From NCBI GenBank assembly GCA_018806915.1, contig JAGKQI010000094.1, forward strand, positions 434,001-498,000: a DNA stretch of 64,000 bases, read 5' to 3'. Source of the stretch: Phytophthora colocasiae. Lineage: Eukaryota; Oomycota; Peronosporomycetes; Peronosporales; Peronosporaceae. Positions 19,002-27,339 of this stretch are shown here, piece after piece; within the stretch, counting starts at the first letter, position 1, and each line of letters begins with the position of its first letter. A program made the translations under genes and the position numbers. The notes under the pieces were generated by a model. It was not told where the DNA came from and did no database searches. It saw only the letters and a list, made by a program, of their open reading frames with translations.

Positions 19002-20870
19002 CTAGCTTGGATCGTCCGAAGGCCGTCTCCGTCTGGAGACTGACCGCTTAGAAGACTGGCCCTTACTTGACGATGAGCTCTTCCTCGGCGCGTCTGTCCC
19101 ATTCCTCGACGCCCTTCTCCGGGACCCATCGCCTGATGCTTCTCTTCGAGGTCTTACTTCAGATGATCTTCTCCGTTCGGGGTCGCTTGCCCCCCTTGCC
19201 TTGCCGTCATGGTGCTTCCTGGACTCAGGAGTCTTGGACGTCTTCGTCTCACCAGAAACAACTTTGAGGGCGGCGGCCAGTTGAGCGGCAAAAGCTTCGT
19301 CAGGGTTCCGAATATCTGTTTTCTGGGATTCCGTATGGGACGTGCTCTGGGATGGGGCACTGGATACTGGGTGTAAAGTTGCCAAATCAGAAAATGTCCC
19401 ACCTTGAGTTGCTCTATCGGGTGGCCCTGACGTCTTCGCCATTAAGTCGTGAATTTGCGAGGCCAAGAACTTCTGCACCGCCGTCGACATCTCACGCTCC
19501 TTCTTCCTTGCAGCCTCGGACGCCTCCAGCTCGCGCTGAAGGTCGAACACCTTCCGGTCATCAGACGAGTTACGCTTCGACTTGATGCTCTTCTTCTTAT
19601 GACGTTGCTCTCTGGATAAACGCTCTGCGGAATGATCTTCATCAGGATGTGGCTCTGCTGGGACGACTTGCGTAGTGGTAAACACTTGAGTCGGCTCCTG
19701 CTTCGGGAACATCCCTTGAATTCTCGAGTCCAGCAAGCGCTCCAATTTGGAATCCAGGTCGCTTGACATCTTCTGTAGCGCCGACCCTTGCTGGTCTTCC
19801 ATTCGTGCCATCACCTTCTGCAGCTGGAACATCGTGTTCAGCGCGACTTGTGTGGAACCAGAGCTAGCTGACTTGGACGAACGCTCCGACCTGGCAGATT
19901 CACTGGGACTCTCACGACGTCGGCCTTCGGGCTTCAGTTCATCATGTGCCTCAGGAGATCTGGCTTGACGGGCTTCTCGAGCTGCCTCTCGCCGTTTTGA
20001 GGACGGCTTGGCACGCTTCTTCTTCTGCAGGTCAACCTTCGAGTCTGGTACGGCATCATTGCGACTCACATCCTCACGGGCTCCACTTGGTTTTCCATGC
20101 GTGATCTGGAATGTCATCCCAGACTCCATGGACATTGGTCCTCCGAAGCTCCGAGCTGACATCGCCATGGGCGCGAATCTGGAAAAGGGCATATGACTGC
20201 CCCCACTTCTACTCATCCCGAATCCCGAAGAATCAGAAGTGCTTTCTCGCGAAGTTCGCGATCCTGATGTAGCGCTCGCCATAGACTCACTGGAACCTCC
20301 TGAAGAGGCAAACATACTCGAAGATCGAGCCGAGTTTGTACGTTCCGACGAGGCTCTGCTGGATGACATGACGCTCTTGGACGACTGATCACCCTGGCTC
20401 GCCTCCAGATTCCGCAGTACCGATGACGGCACAGACGGCAGCGAAGATGACGCGGGCGACGGGATGGACGATGGCGCTCTGGGCATGACACGTTGAAGAC
20501 GTTTCGGCTGGACCTCTCCTTGGGGTGGCCCCCTTGGACTTCTTGTCTTACGGAAACCTGCCAACTGGAGCTGTCTCGCAAAGTCTCGACCGAATAGTGA
20601 GGTCTCGTAATCCGAAATGACAACACTTTCACCATGACGAAACACTTCTGGATGTTGTTGATATAATCCTTGTCTTCCAGAAGTCTCCAAAATTCTGATG
20701 TACTCGTGAGCACGGAGCATAACTTGTCTCCACTCGATCATCTCAACCACGAGCAACCGAAACACGTCACCAACCACTTGTCGAACCAAATCCGGGTGGA
20801 CCTTGAACACTCGCGTCCTAAACCATCCTGGCACCAAGTTGACGAAACTGAATCCAGCCTCAAATAGCAT
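19002..20870 (-). CDS. gag: Gypsy gag, middle part (622 codons)
   Basis: The same reading frame as the capsid part downstream and the acidic part upstream, delimited by in-frame TAA (20874-20876) and TAG (19002-19004). It begins with a hydrophobic, globular-looking segment (GFSFVNLVPGWFRTRVFKVH) and continues as a long Ser/Arg/Lys-rich region ending in SR-type repeats (RRRRPSDDPS). Such basic regions could bind RNA. Whether the stops are mutations or readthrough sites is open. Confidence 0.65.
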   Translation of the reverse strand: MLFEAGFSFVNLVPGWFRTRVFKVHPDLVRQVVGDVFRLLVVEMIEWRQVMLRAHEYIRILETSGRQGLYQQHPEVFRHGESVVISDYETSLFGRDFARQLQLAGFRKTRSPRGPPQGEVQPKRLQRVMPRAPSSIPSPASSSLPSVPSSVLRNLEASQGDQSSKSVMSSSRASSERTNSARSSSMFASSGGSSESMASATSGSRTSRESTSDSSGFGMSRSGGSHMPFSRFAPMAMSARSFGGPMSMESGMTFQITHGKPSGAREDVSRNDAVPDSKVDLQKKKRAKPSSKRREAAREARQARSPEAHDELKPEGRRRESPSESARSERSSKSASSGSTQVALNTMFQLQKVMARMEDQQGSALQKMSSDLDSKLERLLDSRIQGMFPKQEPTQVFTTTQVVPAEPHPDEDHSAERLSREQRHKKKSIKSKRNSSDDRKVFDLQRELEASEAARKKEREMSTAVQKFLASQIHDLMAKTSGPPDRATQGGTFSDLATLHPVSSAPSQSTSHTESQKTDIRNPDEAFAAQLAAALKVVSGETKTSKTPESRKHHDGKARGASDPERRRSSEVRPRREASGDGSRRRASRNGTDAPRKSSSSSKGQSSKRSVSRRRRPSDDPS

Positions 20871-20873
20871 CGT

Positions 20874-22037
20874 TTAAAGAACGGCGATACATTCTCGGGG
20901 CGAAAACTCCGCAGGCGGGATCAGCGCGCCTTGGACATCCTGAACGAATCCAAACGTCCGGCGTTGTATCTGCAACTCTGAGATCCAAGCGTCCGTCTGA
21001 GCCGGCATTAGAATGCGGCGATTCAAGTATTCCGAAGTCATTGCAGCGGCCACGATGAACGGTTCGCACTCCAGGTAGACTTGCGGCCAGCCATGATGGA
21101 ACTCAAGTGGATAGTTCCTTTCGGAACTGTCCTGCTCCCAGCGTCGGACTTGAGCAGCCACATACTCCTTCGCTTGAACATCAGTCATTTGGGATTCAGG
21201 TGACATCCGTCCACCTTCTGGAGCTTCATGCATCTGAGTGTCTGAGATGTCGAAACGGGGCGCTGCTTGGGCGGGCTCCACAGGGACCTCCGAAAAACGC
21301 CAGTCATCCGGAAGCGGTGAATCTTCCGAAATTAATTGCGGTATCTCCACTTCCATAGCGTCCGGCTGAGATAGAACCTCGTCTTCAAGCACAGCTTCTT
21401 CATGAACTGGCGATAACGGGCGCACTTCAGTTTTGACTTCAGTCTTGAACTGCGATGATTCTTCTCGGGCGTCCCCGACCGGAGCCATTCTTCCAGGTGG
21501 AGGAGAGTCCGGAACTCGATCCTCCATGGGGAACTCCACTTCGACAGCTTCTTCCTCGGACACATCTGCTCCAGAGTCTTCAGCCTCACTTGGGACGGCG
21601 TCATACTCTTCTCCATCGGACTCCTCCAGGCCGGAGTCGTCCACCAGTGCATCATCCGGACGCCTTTCGATGTCGGATTCAGACACTTCTTCTTCGTCCG
21701 GATCCTCGTCGGACCCAGACTCCTCCTGCTCAGGATCACCTTCTTCTCCCGAAGACTCTTCCGAGCCACTATCCTCCTGGCTCGCGAGGTGCGCGTCCAG
21801 TTGATCTGGTTCAGATTCTTCTTCTTCTTCTTCCAGTGATTCCTTCGCTTCCTTGGCCTCCAGAGCAGCCTTCCGCTTCGCAGCATTCGCCTGACGATTT
21901 CTTCTGATAACTGCATCCAAATCTTCATGCTCATCAGGCTGCTGCCCCTTTAACCGACGCGACGATCTCGTAGATATTCCACTTAAAGACGCGTCGCCTC
22001 CTCCTTTGCGCGTGCTTCCACTTCCACTTCCAGTCAT
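20874..22037 (-). CDS. gag: Gypsy gag, acidic N-terminal part
   Basis: Starts with ATG at 22037 (MTGSGSGSTRKGG); the open frame extends to 22067 without another ATG. The first half is extremely acidic with long runs of Glu, Ser and Asp; the second half (REWEQ-like helix, YLECEPFIVAAAMTSEYLNRR) looks folded. It ends at a TAA three bases before an in-frame ATG of the next part. It lies about 115 bp inside the 5' LTR, as expected for the first ORF. Confidence 0.65.
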   Translation of the reverse strand: MTGSGSGSTRKGGGDASLSGISTRSSRRLKGQQPDEHEDLDAVIRRNRQANAAKRKAALEAKEAKESLEEEEEESEPDQLDAHLASQEDSGSEESSGEEGDPEQEESGSDEDPDEEEVSESDIERRPDDALVDDSGLEESDGEEYDAVPSEAEDSGADVSEEEAVEVEFPMEDRVPDSPPPGRMAPVGDAREESSQFKTEVKTEVRPLSPVHEEAVLEDEVLSQPDAMEVEIPQLISEDSPLPDDWRFSEVPVEPAQAAPRFDISDTQMHEAPEGGRMSPESQMTDVQAKEYVAAQVRRWEQDSSERNYPLEFHHGWPQVYLECEPFIVAAAMTSEYLNRRILMPAQTDAWISELQIQRRTFGFVQDVQGALIPPAEFSPRECIAVL

Positions 22038-22130
22038 AACAACCACACTCAGAAATTTAGCAAGCAATCAATCCCCCAAAACTAATCAACAAAAATATAA
22101 AAAGATAACTCGGTGATATCCTCGGTTCGA

Positions 22131-22148
22131 ATCCGGGCACGCGCACCA
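22131..22148 (-). other. Primer binding site of the Gypsy element
   Basis: The minus strand reads TGGTGCGCGTGCCCGGAT two bases inside the 5' LTR, the complement of a tRNA 3' end with CCA. On the plus strand the likeness to a tRNA continues upstream into a complete T-arm (CTCGG TTCGAAT CCGGG) from 22121. I cannot name the tRNA. Confidence 0.75.
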
Positions 22149-22150
22149 GC

Positions 22151-23684
22151 TGTGGCGAAGTGGGTGAACACTTTTGACCGCCCAGGGGGTTGCGTATAGT
22201 GTGCCGTCCAAAAGGAACAACCCAGACACTAAAAACTCCAAAAGAGAGTTAGTAGTCAGGTGTCCAGTTGGAGTGAGTCAGCACCACCTTCCGGTGTCCA
22301 AATGGGTGTCCGGAAAGTGGCTTGGCGTGTGACCTTGTGACTACCCTCGTAGGTGTCGTTTGTCTTCGAACGCGAGGAGTCTGCACCGAAAGTGTTATCT
22401 CCAAAAGATTGTAGAACTAGATCCGGAGGGAGAGTGCTAACCAAATAAACACTTCCCAAACGGTGGTTAATTAGTCCGAAAGTGGGTAAGCACTTATGAG
22501 CAAAGTACTTCCCCTCCAACAGTTAACCAAATATACAAGAGAGTTAAACCAAAATATACAACCGCTTCTTATTCTTTTCGGCCCTCGAGCGGTGGGCACT
22601 CCAAATGCCAGTACGACTAGAGCAAAGTCCGGAACACTGGCACAGTTCCGGGGCTCTTTAAACAGCGCACCACTTCCGATAGATTCACTAGGAATCTCCG
22701 GAAGAATAGAATCCAATATATATGTCCCAAATACTATGTAGTATTTAAGAACACACACAACCAATACAGTCCAAACGCACAAGCAGTCAAATCAATCAAT
22801 TTTAGGGGTGACTACCACTAACCTCCCAAAACGCAGTTATAATATGAAATAATACCCGAAAGTATCAACTGGAATATGAAATGGAAGGGGTCACGCCCGG
22901 GATACGCCGCCCGGATCACCTTTCCAACTTGGTCTTACCCTGGCGGAGATTCACGCGGCGGTGACGCTTGTCGACGCGGCCTGGCGCTTGTTCGGCTACA
23001 CGTGAAGCCCTCTTCTCGAGGCTGGTCCACGGCTCCTCACAGTGTGTCTTGGGAACACCTTCCAAGACTTTGCACTTGCGCCCTTGGTGGCAAATTGAAC
23101 TCTCTTTAATGTATAATAGCTAGCACTAGCTAAACATGCAAAAATATACTTGGTTTCACTATGTAGTAGGGCTTCTCATCAGGAAGAGGCTTGCGTTTCA
23201 GTAGAATACCATAGAGTCAAAGAACACGGAAGAATTCCAGCTGGCTCCGGACACATCATCGTCGGTCGTCTTGGTCGGTCGGAAATATATGGCCTTGAGT
23301 ATACCCGAGATTCAACCAGGATACTGGGTACAAACCAGACAGTCTCCGATAGTCACACGTTAACCTCCACTTCGAACCTTCGACTTGATAATTTGAGTCT
23401 CGCATATACTCCAAAAATAGAACCCCTTGGTCATGGCGTTACCGAACAGTCACTTGGTTTCGGTGTTCGAATCATCTGGAGTGCATCTTCCGGAGTATGT
23501 CAGGATCTTTTCAAGTCGTTTCCATCTTTTGGAGTCGGCAACCCCTTCCCAGGCTTGCCCTTGTCCCTTGGCACCCACAATTGTGCCTTAACCCTGAAAT
23601 CATTTGGACCAGTAATATCGTCAATGCCGCTCTGGCTCTGGGAACCGGCAGTCCATAGAAAATTTGCAAAGTCACAGCTTCACA
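22151..23684 (-). repeat. 5' LTR of the Gypsy element (1534 bp)
   Basis: Partner of 7169-8703; begins TGTGGCGAAG and ends CTTCACA on the plus strand. The element promoter should lie here. Confidence 0.93.
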
Positions 23685-23862
23685 GGGTCTACAGGCGGCG
23701 CTGAGCTCATCAACTTGAATGCGTAAGTCCGTACCATAGTGAGAGAACAGGAGTCTTGAGGAAAACGAATCCAGAATGGCAGAAAGATTAATATAGATTT
23801 TACCTTCAGCATCTTATCATGGCTCAAAATGGCATCCGGCGGCTATAGCTTTGTGTGCAATC
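23685..23862 (-). pseudogene. Continuation of the hAT remnant split by the Gypsy element
   Basis: After the GGGT duplication the minus strand still reads as decayed coding sequence (for example KIYINLSAILDSFSSRLLFS) and would join 7164 if the Gypsy element were absent. Stops are present. Assignment to hAT rests mainly on continuity with 6353-7168. Confidence 0.4.
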
Positions 23863-23864
23863 TA

Positions 23865-24901
23865 CAGACCTGGCCAAAAGGATAGGACACCCCATAAATT
23901 TTAGGTTTTCTCAGCCAATCCGCGGTCTTTCTGATCGCCAATTGCACCAATAAAAGCGTATTTCGTGCTGATCGGGCCTATCAAATTTGAGCTTCATCGA
24001 AGAAAAATTGAGTGACTTTCAATACAACAGTCCGATTTTGAGCCTGGTCAAAAGGATAAGACACTTTTTTATACTTGAGTTTTGTATGGGAGGAGGAGTG
24101 GTTACAGTGCAGACTTCGCTCAAATTCAGCTTCTTCCCACAGCACTTGGAGTTGTCCCGCTCAAAATAGCCCGAAAGCAGCAGCTAACGAAGTTCGAGAA
24201 AGGATAACAGCGCTATCAAGTCAAGGATGCAGTGTGAAGCAAATTGCAGAGTCTCTAAAGCGCTCAAGGACTGTAGTGACAAACGTTTTAAAAGATCCGG
24301 GTAGTTATGGCCAGCGAGATCGCCCTAGTAAGCTCACTGGTCGCGAATGCCGTAGTATTGCTCGCGCGACGCGGCAGGGGACGCTAAGCTCATCAAAGCT
24401 CGCTGAACAGCAGAAGCTTGGCGTCTCCAGTCGCACAGTGGAGCTGTTTAAGTACGTCAAGTTAACAAGGTGCCTAAGCTCACAGAGACTCGCATGGAGG
24501 CACGAATCAAGTGGCGTCTCATGACTGGGGTGAACAAAACTGGAGGAAAACAGTTTTTCTGATGTAAAGGAATGAAATTTAGATGGACCTGACGTCCTTA
24601 AATGCTACTGGCGCTACCTTGAGGTCGAGCCGAAGGTCGTTTGCAGGTGCGGCTAGTAGTTCAACTTCAACTCAAGCTATACAAAACTCAAGTATAAAAA
24701 AGTGTCTTATCCTTTTGACCAGGCTCAAAATCGGACTGTTGTATTGAAAGTCACTCAATTTTTCTTCGATGAAGCTCAAATTTGATAGGCCCGATCAGCA
24801 CGAAATACGCTTTTATTGGTGCAATTGGCGATCAGAAAGACCGCGGATTGGCTGAGAAAACCTAAAATTTATGGGGTGTCCTATCCTTTTGGCCAGGTCT
24901 G
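23865..24901 (+). mobile_element. Internally deleted Tc1/mariner element with 223-bp TIRs
   Basis: Flanked by TA (23863-23864 and 24902-24903). Inverted repeats 23865-24087 and 24679-24901 begin CAGACCTGGCCAAAAGG. Each arm has a second copy of the end motif inside it (CCTGGTCAAAAGGATAAG, near 24043 and complement near 24705-24723), the IR/DR layout of Tc1-type elements. The middle holds only the N-terminal, DNA-binding part of a transposase. Confidence 0.88.
24163..24530 (+). pseudogene. Tc1 transposase fragment, DNA-binding part only
   Basis: Encodes two helix-turn-helix-like segments: ERITALSSQGCSVKQIAESL followed by SRTVVTNVLK, then RPSKLTGRECRSIARATRQG and VSSRTV. After that the frame shifts; VPKLTETRMEARIKW in another frame is the expected linker before the catalytic domain. 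The DDE catalytic domain is absent, so the copy is non-autonomous. Confidence 0.75.
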
Positions 24902-24940
24902 TACATGTTGATAAATGTTAGTACACACCAACATTACGTA
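24902..24940. repeat. Copy B of the short repeat flanking the nest
   Basis: TACATGTTGATAAATGTTAGTACACACC continues GCAATC at 23858-23863 and matches copy A near 5806 and 6279. The unit is partly palindromic (TGTTGG and CCAACA words). Copy A was entered by SINE 1 and copy B by Tc1 and SINE 2. Confidence 0.4.
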
Positions 24941-25386
24941 GGGCTCGCCGGTGGCCCAGTGGATTAGCATCCGCTGATCCACGAACTGACCGAGGGTTCG
25001 AGCCCCGCCTCCGTCGCCCTTTTCGACTTCTGCTCTCCTCTCTCACCGCTGCCCTTCTCTGTTCATTTCCCATCACTCACAAGCTCTTCTCTAAGACATC
25101 GGGACCAATCAAGGCACAACAACACGGAGACAAGACTCAAGGAGTTGGCGCGGTCGCAGTACTCTACCCGGCCAGGCACCGGCTGGGGGCTCATCAACGG
25201 TGGCCCATTGGGCAAAATTCCCAAGAAATTCAAGCGTGCCGGTCATAGACTAAGGGTAACCGAGTACAGTAGCCGTAGGAAATTAGTTAGGAGTAACCTT
25301 GCTTAGACGTCAATGCGCCTGTTTCGAACAGGCTTCGAAATAAGTACCTAATATAAGGGGTTCGAGTCCTCCCTTCCCCCCCCCCC
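24941..25386 (+). mobile_element. tRNA-related SINE, copy 2 (446 bp)
   Basis: Starts GGGCTCGCCGG, with TGGCCCAGTGG (A box) and GGTTCGAGCCC (B box) in the first 75 bp, and ends GGTTCGAGTCCTCCC plus a run of C. A 14-bp duplication ACCAACATTACGTA lies on both sides (24927-24940 and 25387-25400). It is inverted relative to copy 1 and very similar along its length. Confidence 0.8.
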
Positions 25387-25618
25387 ACCAACATTACGTA
25401 TTCCTACGTACACACCAATATACGTAGACGTGTATAGTGCGCACACTACTTCTGGTCCAATCAGCATATGAAACTAAGGCGGGATGGCCAAAATCAATCT
25501 GTAAGCAACCTCAAACGGGACGCTCTTAGCTGTATTGCAATTGCACTGTAGAATTCCAATACCGCCATACCTGGTCTATAATACAAGACGGCTTGCATCG
25601 ATCCGACCCTACACGTAT

Positions 25619-26946
25619 TTAAAGAAGCACGTAGTCGTCCTCCTCATCGTCTCCATCGACACATGTAGCTCCATCAAGTTCATCCTCGTTCATGTCGTCG
25701 CCCGAAAGGCAGTCAGCCATAAGCAAGTCCCCTCCACTTGCAGCGTAGTCCGGCCGGCGAGCAGCAACTGAGAACGGGCACATTCCACCTTCAGCCTTTA
25801 CTTCGTCGTGAAGGATTCGTACGCGACGCTCGAAATCTTCGTAGTCAGCCCGGGTCTCGCACAGAAAACCAAGTGCTAGCGACGGATCAATAGTAGTAAC
25901 ATTCATCACCAGCGGACGTGATGAATGAACCGTCCGTAAATGTGTCTGCACAAAATGACAAATACAGAAAATCAATCAGCCAGCAATAATCTAAACCATG
26001 ACGAATAACTTACAGCAGTTGGGAAGGCAGAATTAATTTCCGGTGCTGGATGGACGTCGTGTGGGTCCAGGAGATGCAACTGATCCTGCTGAGTACCGAC
26101 AAAGTAGACCGAGTGGCCTTTCTTGCCTCCAATGATACCCACGCTTTGTGGAAATGCGAACGTCTTCTGGATCGCTGGCACATAACACTCGTTCACTTGA
26201 TCCAGTCCAAGTCTCAGCGGAATCAAAATCAGCAGCGCAGTGCTCCAGTCACTGCGATCTTCCGTTGTGGGTGGATGCAGCAATGGATCAAAGAACTCAG
26301 GCTTGTTTCCTTCCTCTTCCTTGTCCTTCACCTTTGAAATAACTTCCCCCTCTTCAATTTGCGAGACACAAAGTGTAGTGACATCATCACTGTACACCAC
26401 TCCTTCCTGTGGCACATACATAGCCAGCTCTCCTCCAAACTCTCGTCTGTGCAGATTAACCAGATCCCTCAGCACTTGAGCAGCAGTCGTAGGTCCGTAC
26501 CATTCTCCAGGAAGTTTATCGTACTGCATCCCCAGCTTCACCATATGATGGATAGAGTACCTGCACTCCAAGTCCGGAGAGTCTGCGAACCATTTGAGCA
26601 ATTTCACGTAGTTGCTTGGTAGTTTATTGTCCATTTCCGTCTCAAAAAGAGCAGGAAGAGTCCAATCTCGTCCCAAAAGACGTTTCTGCAGTGCCTGGCC
26701 TAGCAACATCTGCGCGGATCTCAGCATACAGCCCCATCCAGCGTCACTAGTATGCTCATAGGGCGTCATAGCTGGGAAATCTCTCCTGTACGTGAACCAG
26801 AGAATAGCTTCAAAGCTCTTCTTGTACGCGTCAAAGTCCGCTGCCGCCACATCATCATAACGCTTGCCCAGCAGCCATACTGGAGCACTGAGAGCTGCAG
26901 AGGGCGTGACGTCCAGAGCCGAAATCCCGTGAGCAAACTGCGACAT
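25619..26946 (-). CDS. ATG4: Atg4 cysteine protease (autophagin), two exons
   Basis: A peptidase C54 enzyme that trims Atg8 before lipidation and frees it from membranes during autophagy. CDS = complement(25619..25945, 26014..26946); the 68-bp intron has GTAAGT and TGTGCAG ends, and joins FPTA to THLRTVHSSRPL. Visible signatures are APVWLLGKRY, the catalytic Cys in DAGWGCMLRSAQMLLGQAL, GGKKGHSVYFVG, the catalytic LLDPHD, and DPSLALGFLC. The C-terminus DGDDEEDDYVLL looks like an Atg8-interacting motif. No ATG exists in any minus frame between 27231 and 26947, so I start at 26946, just before the conserved core; the frame is open 95 codons further upstream. It is divergent from the Nup188-like gene. 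Confidence 0.92.
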
Positions 26947-27179
26947 GCGAGCCAACAAGTCGCCGCCCACCAAGTCCCAAGCAGTTTGACCGAGGACGTC
27001 CCAGAGCGTACTGGGGTCCAGAGATGAAGATAAGGCGGAAGAAGACGTCGCAACGGATAGAGAAGACGAAGCGCTACACGACGAAGGTGTGCGCGGCGTC
27101 GTAGGAGCTCTGGAAGGGCAGATACAGGCGCAGCAAGAGACAGCAATAAGGCGGTGAGTGCGGCACGCGGCGGGTTCAA

Positions 27180-27339
27180 TATCGAGAATGAAGGTCGGCG
27201 CGAGAGAGAACAATCTGATAAACGAAATCAATATCGGAATAGACAGGGTACCAAATTATTGGTACTCTTTGAATGATACTGGCACTATTCACTTTAGTGC
27301 CATGAAACCAATCAGCCCAGCCCCTCAGATTGCGAATTG
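27180..27339. promoter_or_regulatory. Divergent promoter region between ATG4 and the Nup188-like gene
   Basis: A TTCACTTT initiator-like motif (27288-27295) and a CCAATCA box (27308-27314) precede the plus-strand ATG at 27340. On the minus strand CTTCATTCTC near 27190 fits the same initiator consensus for ATG4. A GGTACC-AAATTATT-GGTAC inverted arrangement lies near 27247-27264. Confidence 0.45.

Larger units (their letters stand above)
7169..23684 (-). mobile_element. 16.5 kb Ty3/Gypsy LTR retrotransposon with dual RNase H and antisense ORF
   Basis: Two directly repeated LTRs (7169-8703 and 22151-23684) begin TG and end CA, and are flanked by a 4-bp duplication GGGT (7165-7168 and 23685-23688). 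The coding order on the minus strand is gag, protease, RT, RNase H, second RNase H, integrase, chromodomain, which makes it Ty3/Gypsy. A tRNA-complementary primer site abuts the right LTR and a purine tract abuts the left one, confirming the orientation. I saw only about six differences between the LTRs, so insertion is recent. A large extra ORF on the plus strand lies between pol and the 3' LTR. The layout and second RNase H resemble oomycete Gypsy groups described as Chronos/Archon and plant Tat elements; exact placement needs a tree. Confidence 0.93.

Noticed and set aside
21433..21804. Ser-rich plus-strand ORFs opposite the acidic gag segment
   Set aside because: Complement of Glu/Asp codon runs; no independent support.
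22121..22148. Possible genuine tRNA gene beside the 5' LTR
   Set aside because: Only the 3' half is present and it ends exactly where a primer binding site should be.
24941..25020. Possible tRNA gene at the SINE head
   Set aside because: A/B boxes are present, but no consistent acceptor stem closes, the sequence continues for over 400 bp, and a TSD flanks the whole.
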